Source of the DNA: Dipylidium caninum
Lineage: Eukaryota; Platyhelminthes; Cestoda; Cyclophyllidea; Dipylidiidae
DNA length: 64,000 bases
NCBI GenBank assembly: GCA_017562135.1
Contig: QEYB01001456.1
Span: 186,001 to 250,000, forward strand
Direction: 5' to 3'
Below, piece by piece: positions 12,683 through 22,971 of this stretch. Positions within the stretch are counted from its first letter, which is position 1. The number at the start of each line of letters is the position of its first letter. The position numbers and the translations under genes are program-made. Under the pieces are notes generated by a model, which saw only the letters and a list, made by a program, of their open reading frames with translations, was not told where the DNA came from and searched no databases.

Positions 12683-12692
12683 CCCCCCCCCC
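12683..12692 (+). repeat. run of ten C
   Basis: An uninterrupted ten-base C run in the 3' flank of IQUB. Similar runs occur at 21799-21810 and 52884-52895, and G runs at 51279-51288 and 54620-54629. Confidence 0.9.
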
Positions 12693-12766
12693 TCCTTGGC
12701 AGCCTTACTTAGGTGTTGTAAACTGGTTTCAATACCTCCTTTTGGTTAAGGCTTTTTTTCTATGCG

Positions 12767-12772
12767 AATAAA
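12767..12772 (+). terminator. poly(A) signal AATAAA for IQUB
   Basis: Canonical AATAAA about 340 bases after the IQUB stop codon, preceded by a T-rich stretch (GCTTTTTTTC). It is the first canonical hexamer I see downstream of the gene on this strand. Confidence 0.55.
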
Positions 12773-13066
12773 GCACATATCAGTAGACGGCGAATGGGCC
12801 AACGACAGAATGGAAGTGGTACAGTTCGAGACCTGGCGAAGAAGGGGAATGCTATCATGAAGACCACAGGACCGTAATTTATAATTTTCTTTAGGTCTCC
12901 GTGCTTTTAGTGCCAGCCTTTAACTTGGAAATTGAGCTCTCCAGGTTCCAGGGATTCGTTTCCATGCAGAGAGCATGAAGTAGAGTACTCCTCGGCCTCT
13001 CTGACGTTGCGGCTCGACAATTGACCCTACGATTTAAGGATATGACAGAGCATTAGAGGGCGGAAA

Positions 13067-13603
13067 CTACTTCTCCGTCGATGGGGCCGCGCAATCAGTG
13101 AGTCCCTCGACTCTTAGTGCACTTATTCTTCTAACATGGGGGCGACTAATGTTAAGTGGGCTGTTGGTTGCGCTGGCGCACGAAAGAGAGCTTTGTGGAG
13201 GGGGTTTAGCAGGGGGACATGGCAATAATGCACAACAATAACAACAGACCTTGAATATAGACGCCAGTCTGTTCGGCAAAGTGATTGACGAGGAATATCG
13301 CACACGGTCGTCGTCATTCTGGGTTATGTTGTCGTGCGGAGCTTTCAGCGTAGCGGTGAATTGTTGAACAAAGTCGGAGAGAGAAATCGGCTTGCCTCCA
13401 TGTCTGAGTTCCTCGTGTTTCCTGATCTCATTAAGTTTGCAAATTTTGTTGCGCAACGTGGATCTCGGGATGCCGTACACACTGGCCGCCCGCCGAGTGC
13501 CCAGTTGGCCACAGCAGATGGCCCTCACGGCGGAGGCCAACTCGGAGGCGGTGTAGGGCCTTCGTCGTGGCAGCGTCGCCCTCCCGCTCTGACCCGAACT
13601 CAT
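13067..13603 (-). CDS. pipsqueak-type (psq) HTH DNA-binding protein, single visible exon
   Basis: A minus-strand frame of 178 codons starting at ATG 13603. Residues about 14-58 form a psq helix-turn-helix: RRRPYTASELASAVRAICC, then QLGTRRAASVYGIPRSTLRNK. This matches the first psq domain of the Mblk-1/Eip93F/LCOR group, with the hallmark GTRRAA..YGIPRSTLRNK recognition part intact. These proteins are nuclear transcription factors or co-repressors. The remainder is basic, then low in complexity (Cys- and Pro-rich), and a donor-like AAG|GTCTGT occurs after residue 118, so the real exon may end there and join exons I did not find. Other family members are much larger. The psq domain is clear; the gene boundaries are not. 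Confidence 0.62.
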   Translation of the reverse strand: MSSGQSGRATLPRRRPYTASELASAVRAICCGQLGTRRAASVYGIPRSTLRNKICKLNEIRKHEELRHGGKPISLSDFVQQFTATLKAPHDNITQNDDDRVRYSSSITLPNRLASIFKVCCYCCALLPCPPAKPPPQSSLSCASATNSPLNISRPHVRRISALRVEGLTDCAAPSTEK

Positions 13604-16600
13604 ATCTCCTTTACTGTTTGGGTTATAGTAATATGTGTAAGAGGCAGTGTGTCTGCATTGACGAAGCCTCCCTCATGCCCCCTTAGATCGTGGGAGGTTT
13701 CGGTTTTCTCCAAGTGGTGAGGGACGAGGCTCTCTGATTTCGGTGAAACTTCTAAATCTATACTCTTGTGTCTACGTCATGGAAGTTAAATTTCTGCTCG
13801 ACGCCATAAGCTCTACCTACAGACCCTAATCCACCGTTGTGCCCATCACCTCGTATACATTAGGATTTATTTTCTCTTTACTGGTTGTAAGTGGGGTGGA
13901 AGAATCACTTGTCCACTGAGAGGTTGTGCTTCACTTTACAGAATTATTTTTCTGCTCTTGTTCTTCTCTCGGGTGGGACCACATTATTCAGACTTGAAGG
14001 CTATTGGGGCTCCTGAAAGACATCGCCTGAGGTCAAAAGGGGTGCCGAGCCGAGGGTAGAAATCATCGTCCCCAAGCTTAGGGCTACTCAGTAGACAACT
14101 GAGCCTTATTTTAGGCCATACACTGGCACGTTCTCATCCTTCTTTGAAGAAAAAGGTAAAATCCTTTAGTTTTAAAAGAGACATTTGCTAATGTCTTTAC
14201 CAGTCCAATAGTGGGAAATGTTGTAGGGAGAAGTGTCGGCGACGGACATGTTGCCATACGCACGGCATAAGCCACCCAAGGTGGCGCGGGCGGCCACTTT
14301 TGTCTGATATGTGGTGGCAAATATGCTCAGATGATGAGTTAAATAAAATGAATACTTTGTGAAATCACCTGTTTTTTCTGCGTTGAATGCACTGCGTGGA
14401 TAAAGAAGTATTTGCGAATCGCAGAAACAATTTGCCAATGATTCTCTTGGAAATGGACAGTTTCTAACGTCAGCGTCTCTAAGGCAGGCGAGTAACTTTC
14501 TTTTATAGGCCTACCGTACTATTTCAGCCTCATTCGGAATCAGTGTCGCTGCGGGACCCTTGCTCTCGGCCTGGGGAAAGCACTTAACTTCCGATAACTC
14601 ATCCGGACTGAAGCCTTTCCAAGCGACAAGACTCCTCTGTAGCTGGCGACGGCCTTCTTGAGACCGGTAGTCTGCAATAGAACCATTATTCCACGACTCA
14701 GTGACTTCCAGTCGGTGTCTACCATTGTAAATCCAAGAACGCAACATACCGTTTATTCGGAGGTAGCGAGAGAGTACCGCAGGAGGCGGTACCGGGACGT
14801 ACTTCGTGGAGCTGATGTGAGAGAACACACTCCCATCATTCGTTCCTTGTCGTAAGACCTCAAGTGAAATGCTGTCCTCCTTTGCGATGTCTAAATTGTT
14901 TGTTAATATTGGTAACGTGGGAGGTGAAAAAAAGCGAGTGATCTTTACACGCCACAGTGTCTGCTCCAACCCGTCTACCAGACCATCCTTCACACGATAT
15001 CCCTTCAGTACGATAGCCATGTTTGACGCATGATAGAGCGTTTTGGCAATGTGAATCATTTACTCTGATCTAACGGTCTGCGTTCATTAAAGTGTGACTC
15101 GTTCTCGCCTCGTTTATCCACCCTGCTGAAATTGGGTAATGGCGTTCTCATGAGGTCATTCGCTGAGCAGTCTAGTCCCTTCATCCCGCGGCCTAGGAGC
15201 CGGCCCCGACTTAATGGGATCTTTAACCCGACCCATTTTATGGCTTACAGAGAGTTCCTCTCCTAGTGCCTGCAGAGTATCAGCCTACACCCAGCCTAAT
15301 GTAATTCAAGTGCCCTAAGAGGCTTCCAACTGAGATGTAAAAGTGTGTACAGACGTTTTCGCAAGGATGTTATACGATTACGTATTCAATGCAAAATCAA
15401 AGTGGTGAGGCGTAACCACACTAGTACACTTCGACACGGGTCGAATTTCCTCTCCACCGCCTGCCTTATGTCGATCACCCAACGATTGCGCAAAGGGCTA
15501 ACGCTTCTGCGCTACGGCCTGAGTGTCCGGGACCCATCGCAAGCTCCACCTACCGGAATTGCCGAGGTGAAAGTGAATAAGGCGATGTCTCTAAGATCGT
15601 AGATTCCTAAATTCGGTTATTGGACGTGATGCCTTAGTGATAGTGAAGCCCTTCGAAAAGTGGAATCACGTCTTATTGGGCGAGGCCTATTTTCGTTCAA
15701 CTTGGATGGTTGCCAGCATATCGAAGGGTTAGACATTTCTAAACTTGTATCTTCGCTGAGGATGGAGGCCTACTGATGGATTAGGCACATGAGGCCATTT
15801 TGATTATTACAGCAACCACTCCCGAAGAGCTGGGTCCTAGAAGGCCTTAAGGGGAACAGATGTTGGTGGGCGATAACGAGCTCTCTCTGCCAGCAGCCCG
15901 GTCCCCACCAGTCGCGCAACTGGTGTTGGTGCTGTTGTTACAGCACAGGAGTCATGTGGAATTGCACACATGAAAATGCACACCGATTCAGCCTTGAGCG
16001 GAGAGGAGGGAGGAAGGGAGAAGGGGGCGGAGAGAGGGCGAGCACGCGTGCGCCAATTAACCGCTGTGGAAAGAATGCTACACCGGTGCAATATGCTCCG
16101 TTGTGTGTGGCCGTATTTCGCAACCTATGACAAACATCAGCCTTGGGAATCAAAGTGCGCTCTGGTTAATTTCGCACGCGCATCTTGAATCTTCTTTCGA
16201 AAGTTGGGCTACTATTTCCTCAAACATATGAATACAGTAGAGAGGCAGTATATTTCTACACTGCCGCCTGTGTCGCCCTCGAAAGAGATGTTATGTTTAC
16301 GCCGTGTCTACAGAGGCAAACTGTCACTGAAAGGTAGGAGCAGCCACAAATGAAATAAGACTAACTTTTGTAATAATCGCCGTCAGCGGAGGCAGTCAAG
16401 ATGGCTATGGTTTCTGCAGAAGCTGGCTGTCTGCCAGAGACCAGTGTCTTTGAACAGTCAGATCAGTGGTGTTTTAAGTTGTTACCAAGTCCTACTAAGG
16501 TCCACTCAAGCGCACTGAGGTCTCTTGTAGCAATGTCAGACGATATCAACCCTTATCTGTGGCATGTGATTCATTGAGTACGTTTGAAAACTACTTAAAT

Positions 16601-18648
16601 GCCTTTCTATCGGCTTGAAGATATTATTTTTACTAAGTTATACTGTACTTTCATACTCAATCACGTTGTCACGAAATTCAAAGATGGGTAATCACGCACG
16701 ACGTAAGCCAGTTGGCAAGCCCCTGGGCTACTCAGAGGAAAGTGTGGAACACCACCGGAGCAGCCCCCATTATGGCGCATTAACCAGTAGTAATCAAGGC
16801 AAACCGTCGTCAAACTTACCATGTTTTTCACAGAGGCAACGTGATAGCGTCATATAATCAACTAAGCTTCGATTGAACTGATCAGACAACACTCCGGGCA
16901 CCAATTTATTGGCATGCTCTGTCACCTCCAGCCTTGACGCCTCTTTCTCTATATCGCACACGATCGTATCCAGAGTAGGATCCATCACAACTGTCCCTGC
17001 AGAAGGACATCCACGAAGGAGGGTCATTTAGCGGGGCAATAGGGCAGGGAGAAGGGGGGTGAGGTCGGGTAAGGTGCCTGTCTTTACACCGCCCTGCCCC
17101 TGCTCTTCCTTGATTGGCCTATTGGGGAAGTAGTAAATACGCATATCTTCAGCTCCAACCAATGCTTTTCGAAGATTCTGGAAGGTGTGAACACCGGACT
17201 TCCAGCCTTATGAAGGTTGTTTTTCCATTAGCGCTGTTGATTATGAAACATACGAAGTCCAACTGATACAAACAAATGGACTTTCTAACAACAGGCAAGA
17301 TCCTTTCTTTTTTTCAGTATTGAACAGAGCAGCAAGAAGGTTTATTGCCGTAACAGGTCTCATCCCTGCACATACTTTGGTGAATAGCGTAATTGGGGTG
17401 TAATTTGGTAATTTCGTGATATTAACTTCAAAATGCAGTTACTGAGAAAATATGATCACGGGGCTACACTGCACCTCGTTACCACCGGACTGTATATATT
17501 GGTAAATAGAATTTGGCGTTAAGTCCTATGAAAAAATGTTCCATCCCTAATCCATCACCACAGTAATCCACTACATCTGACAATCCGAGAACCTGAGGCC
17601 ATATAAATTGAGGAGAACTAGTGACGTATAGTAAACCCTTCTGCTAAGTCAACGAAGCGGGTCCGGTATTATTTTAATTCATCGTACTAACAGATTTTCG
17701 TTTGTGGACAGCTACACTTTAGGTATTTGGGGGTTCTGAAGGGCTTTAGTTCCTCTATTGAAATACCCAATTGTTACACTAGTAATAAACTTAGTTTGGA
17801 GGAAGATATGGACAAAAGAGTAGTATCACCATTATTACCATACAGAAGAGCTGAGAAGGCCCCACTACCCACAGGACAGTCGTCCTAAAATGGTAATAGT
17901 AGTTCAGATGGTTAATAACATGGTAAAATTGCTGGCATTAATTTAGAAGCAAAAATACGTAGACTAGGTTGGCGTGAAAAAACACTTTGCTCTAACCTTT
18001 TTATTCTGTAGTTGGCGAAAATTTTAAAAAACTGATTAGGTATCATCTATTTTGAGAAGGTCAGAAACTTTTGTTGTATCCCCTTCCGTTTCATGGAGGT
18101 TACATACTAGCCTCAGAACCCAAATAACCATTTGGCAACTACTTGGTTCAATTTCTAAACTTGTAAGCATTTTTCTTCGGCTAGGCCGATTTCGTTTTTC
18201 ATAATGTATTGTTCGAAACTATATTATGATTAGTTCTACTCCCAAGTTGCCTATAAGCCCTAAGTTAGGTTTACAGCATGGATTTGGTTGATATGCCTAA
18301 GAGAAAGAGAGCTCATGGTCTTTATTTGGGTTTTTCAACTACATTAAACTTTTACTAAATATCATGTTTAAGGACTGAGACCGATCAAAATTCGTGCCAT
18401 GCTATTTTGCATTCGGATCGGATCTCCTCTGAAGATCCATTAAGAAACTGAATATACTTTGATTCGTCGTATTGAATAACTTCTGTATAATCGTAGTCAG
18501 GGTTATTTCTTGAACTAAAATACTGCGTCATTGTTAGAGCCCGTGTTTCCGATTTTTTAACCAGCTTTTGCTTCCTCGATTACTTCGCTTCTCAGTACCT
18601 CGTTACCACATTATGCCCCAGCTTTTGGGCTTCTCTAACATTTTTATT
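13604..18648. other. gene-poor interval between the psq exon and ZCRB1
   Basis: About 5 kb without a gene I can support. A minus-strand open stretch of 182 codons at 14511-15059 ends near a GTAGGC donor-like site but matches nothing I know and could be chance. 17050-18640 is AT-rich and has no open stretch over about 60 codons. If the psq gene has upstream exons they would lie in the left part of this interval. Confidence 0.5.
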
Positions 18649-20050
18649 ATGGAGAGTATCAAGCCCAAATTGGCTCCAAGCAGGAGTACTGTATATATCT
18701 CCAACATACCGTTTTTCACTTACAAACAATGATTTATACAAATTGTTGGAACCTCAAGGACAAATTGTGAAGTACGATGATGTCATTTTCTGAATTTTGA
18801 TGTGTTATGCTCCATTGATAAAACTGTGTTTTCATAGAATTTAATACGCGGTCTTTTCGGCTCTTCACCATATTCGCGTTGATGTGCGCCTTACTTATTT
18901 GTTAAATGAGTTACAACAAGTGTGGTACTTTCCTATTTGCTTTTATTTTTAATCATTTCCAACAGCATTATAAATAGTCAGTGTAATCTGGCGTGTTCGG
19001 GACTCGTCTATTCTTTCAATTCTTTTTAGAGTTACTATATTGAAAGATAAACTACGCGAAAGAGCAAGGGTGTTGCTTTCGTGCTGTTTCTGAGTGTGGA
19101 GGACGCCCAAAATTGTGTTCGATGTCTCAATGATTCAGAAGTAAATTTATTTTGTTGAATGATAACTTCCCTACTCAGTCACTGAGTGAGTATTTTGTAG
19201 ATCCTTGGTCGAACCGTAAAGGCGTCAATTGCTGTTGATAATGGTAGGGCGGCCGAATTTATTCGACGTCGGGAATATCCTGATAAATCCCGCTGTTATG
19301 AGTGTGGTGTAGGTTTATTACATACTTGCGATATTTGACACTCATACAATGAAACATGTTTATTCTATTGAGCGCAACTTAAACCGCAATTCTACCTAGC
19401 TTTTCTGGATTCGTCTTTCTCAGAAACAAGGCTTAAACTTTTCGTATTTTGTGCAATTTTTAGTCCGATGAAATTTTGTTTAATTCATAGCTCAAGATGG
19501 ATCCTCTATTCTTCAGGAAAGCGGTCACCTGAGTTATGCCTGTCCAAATAACCTTCTAGGCGTACGTGTACGTTGCAGGAAAAAGAAATCGGAAATGAAA
19601 ACCCAAAGAATGCCGCACAAAATTGGCTTTCGGTACGTTGTTCACGTCCTCGCATTTAAACATTGCTTCCTCTTTTCCCTATCGTAAATCATTGTTTGGC
19701 AACGCGTTAGATCCCTTTCTATAAATCGGCATGTGCGCATTTTTTTAAGTTTGTTGATGCCTACCCTAAGTCTGTAAACAGTTGTGTAATGGATTTCGGC
19801 AGTCCATTGTACTTGCAAGCTAGCGCATGGTTTATTTTATTCCTCTCTCTATCGTAGTGACCAACGCGAGACCCTAGAACATGATGTGGATGAAGTGAGC
19901 AAGGAGGTAGACGTGGATACCTGGAGTGCTGCTGTTAACTTCAGTCGGTCACTCTGCGACTCTACTACTAGTGGCACGCCTCCTCGTAAATCCCGAAAAA
20001 TCCACAGAGATTCCTACTTCTCCGATGAAGAGCATTTCGATGACCCTTAG
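18649..20050 (+). CDS. ZCRB1: zinc finger CCHC-type and RNA-binding motif protein 1 (U11/U12 snRNP 31 kDa), frame interrupted by two single-base shifts
   Basis: Five exons: 18649-18771, 19030-19140, 19201-19308, 19517-19632 and 19858-20050 (TAG). The product is a small nuclear protein of the minor (U12-type) spliceosome. Visible in order: RRM with RNP2 [10 protein letters not shown] and RNP1 KSKGVAFV; the diagnostic [20 protein letters not shown]; a CCHC knuckle split over an intron (CYECG, then [10 protein letters not shown]); a basic stretch; and the terminal [13 protein letters not shown]. Exon 1 has one T too many at 18712-18716, giving an early TGA; exon 2 lacks one base near the A run 19049-19051. 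The two shifts cancel in length, and with them corrected all splice phases agree. Introns are present, so this is not a retrocopy. I favour sequence error over a pseudogene. Confidence 0.85.
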
Positions 20051-20299
20051 ATACCTTCACTAATTTACTCTTGTGCATAGTTACTGAAGTTCATATTAGC
20101 TTTGCTAAGCTAAATTTTGTATAATATTTGCTCCCACGATTTGCGACTGCCTATTTGTTTAAATACTGGTCTCCCTATCCACCGTCTATGTAAATGCTCC
20201 AGGTCTTGTTTTACCTTTATTTTAATTGTCGCTGCATACTTAAGCTTTGTTCAAACATTAACTTAGCGGAACGTTCCAACCACTGGGTGGCCGAGGGTG

Positions 20300-20880
20300 A
20301 CTAGTTAACTAATGGCGATTCTTTTGGGTATTTTGAGTCTGGCGATCGGTGAGTATCGCTCTCCCAGCTCTGCAGTTTGTTTTCTCTGGCCAATACTTTT
20401 AAGGTTGATGGGGATGAGAGGTGGTTGGGAGAGACGGGTGTTTGACCCTGTTCCGAGTTCCGTTCGCGAAGCTCTCCCCAAATCCCTGTCAATGTTGTCG
20501 TGAGGGCGAGCTCCCTGAAGGTGAGAGCAGTTTGTGTTGGCTCGATGGTTGGGTGGGGACGTCAGCCTGCCGACGGCTGAGTCAGCCGGGGGGGGGTGCG
20601 GGTCCGCGGCGCGCCTCGTGCGTGAGTTCGAGTCGGAGTGGTGCAGGTTTGCGCGTACGCACTTTTCCGTGCATAGGGTGACTCATCGCGCCTCGGCCCC
20701 GAGGCCGTGGAGCGTTTCCGCCGGTATCGAGGGCCCCGCGGGTGCGGGATGCCGGCTAGAGCCTGGGTGGACCCTCTTCACCACCCCCAATTGAAAGCAG
20801 GTTGGCAGACCAACGCCTCTACAACATGACAACTTGCCGCATCCTCTGTGCTCACGCGGTATTTCTTCGACCGGTTTTTT
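20300..20880. other. GC-rich island
   Basis: Strongly GC-rich, especially 20540-20790, in an AT-leaning neighbourhood. It carries many CpG, an eight-G run at 20590 and TGACTCAT near 20680. Open frames run through it on both strands, as expected from base composition, and none looks like a known protein. It could be a promoter-type island or a GC-rich interspersed repeat. Confidence 0.35.
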
Positions 20881-20889
20881 TAAGGAGAA

Positions 20890-21150
20890 AATTGCAATAA
20901 TCAAGGAAATGTTATAAAGAACTTTGATTCATTTATTAACTAAAGACAAAGACTTTCTCCAAAAGGCATATATTGCCTGCCCAACAGTTGGCAGAAAGTC
21001 GCAGATGCCAACGGGAATTCTTTCGACTGAACGCAACGGATAATGTGAAGAATTGCGTTTTTTGTTTTCTGCTTACATTCGTCGCCGGCTTAATAGTTTC
21101 AAACCTAATGCCTAAATTGAAGGATTCGTTATTAGTGGACTCGTTGTGTA
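20890..21150 (+). mobile_element. mariner transposase 3'-end relic
   Basis: On the plus strand the C-terminal mariner motif CLPNSWQKVADANGNSFD ends in TGA near 21030. The DNA from about 20920 through at least 21110 is clearly similar to the reverse complement of 4745-4560, including the AT-rich lead-in (ACTTTGA..CATTTATTAA) and about 80 bases past the stop. The catalytic part of the transposase is absent. It is an old 3' fragment of the same family as the copy in the SLC1 intron. Confidence 0.65.
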
Positions 21151-22971
21151 GTTTCATCGCGAAAGCTTACATCTCATTTCGGACTACTGGTGAAACTAAC
21201 CACTGAAAAGTCATAATAACTAGTTCCTTTAAAGTACATCGAAGTTGGGTGTCGCCAACACAGTAAAGTTGACCTTTTCAAGAGCCTATATCCTTTTCCA
21301 CCACGGCCAGGCATAGTAACCCTCTGTTAATCGCCGACCGGCACGACGCAAGGTCCTTCACGGCCTCGCTCACGGGCGGCAACCCGGCAGATGTGTGAGG
21401 TTGTAGTTGCACTGGATTTCCTTCCGCTGTCACGCAGTTTCATAGGCGTTTTGTCACCTGCAAAAGCTATTCTGAAAATCCGCCCAAAATATAGTCTATG
21501 CTGCCCTGATTTTGTTAATTCGTTTCGCCGCTGGGGAAGGACGTGGCGCTCGTCTCGTCCCTTACTAGCAAAACGCACATCTGCCTCAGATAGCTTTCTC
21601 TCGACTTCAGGTGTTAGTAAAGGAACGATAAGCAATAAAACTACCGCTTATCCACTTCACAAGTGTGGTTTCTGGAGCTAAGCAGGAGTCCCTGTCCTCG
21701 GCAATAGGTAGCCTGGCACCAGCCGTGCTTTACGGCAATGGTGCTCGGCATAAAGAACCCTTCTCACACTTGTTACATTTCCGACTTCGCCCGAATGTCC
21801 CCCCCCCCCCGAAACTCCTTCCCCTCCCTGAGCCGTATACCTGCCTTTTGTTGTCGCAGCGTAAAGATAGGAATTGGAAGAAGTGGAAGATATCTAGTCT
21901 TGGGATTATCTAAAGCATGCTGAAATCAGATGGGCACCTCTTAAGGGAAAAGGAAGCATTTCTAGTAGCGAAAAAATGACAGGAATTTTAAGTTAGCTTT
22001 TAAGATCGGTGTAGAATGACCCTCTTACGTCCATCACTGGTAGGTCACGTCACCAACCTACAAATTTTAATAGGAAATTGAAAAGATGAAGGCTTAGCAT
22101 TCAACTCTATGAAGTAGAAGTCATTCGGGTATGGAGAAGTACTCCTTGTTCTTAACTATTTTACTATGGAAGTAAAGCTTTAGCTTCCCGCCCCCGGACC
22201 ACCTCTGAGTAATATAAAGGTAGCCGGCCAGACAGAAGAGCTGGTAGACTAGGGAATAAAATGTTTGCATTAATCTACTGTCGCCGGATAGAGAATCGAG
22301 AAGATTCGCAGAGGACTACTACTACAGAGGCAGAGACAACAGTCTCAATGGGTTGGAAATTCGACTAAGCTTGCCTGACACGAGGGACAAGGGCACAGGA
22401 GCACGTCGAGGAGTACAATGCATTCCTATTGCGTGCAGCTAGCCCAGTCCTTCGTTAGTCGCGTTGGTTTACCGAGCCAGCTATTCGCGTGGAAAGGCAA
22501 GTGCTGCGTAGTGTATCCTGTGCGCACGTCGAAGCGGCACCACACCCTGGGTGACGTGGCCGCTCAGGGAATCGCCTTAGTCTCTTCCATTCAAATCGCG
22601 CTCCAATGACACCTTCTGGCTATAAACACCGGAACCTCTCGTGTCATCGTTCCAACCTTTGACCAAATCGACCTCTCATAAGCTGGAAATAGCGGCAAAC
22701 TTTGACCACGAACTTCCTCCCAAGCGTTCTCCATTGTCCCACTTTAAATCATGTTAGACGTATTTACAGCAAACTCCATCTTTCTTGTTAATCCACAACA
22801 AACTCTGGCAAAGTGTCAATAATTTTGAGTTGAAGATCATGCTGTTGGCTGAGGGTTGTGATTGTATATCTCAGAGATGTGTGTGCATCCTTGCTCAACA
22901 CACAGTTAAAGGCATCCGGTGCGAATTAGGCAATATTTACAGACAAGAAAAAGGGGGACAGTATGAGTTCC
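21151..22971. other. intergenic; no gene seen
   Basis: Only short frames on both strands, none recognisable. A run of twelve C lies at 21799-21810. The 22200-22610 part is less AT-rich and repeat-like but unidentified. The 3' end of the tincar-like gene lies just beyond it on the minus strand. Confidence 0.4.
21799..21810 (+). repeat. run of twelve C
   Basis: Uninterrupted C homopolymer in intergenic DNA. Confidence 0.9.

Noticed and set aside
14511..15059. 182-codon minus-strand frame as a gene
   Set aside because: Possible but unsupported: composition is unremarkable, no homologue recognised, and only a weak donor at its end.
18649..20050. ZCRB1 as a processed pseudogene
   Set aside because: All introns are present with good splice sites and the two frame breaks are single-base homopolymer differences that cancel in length.
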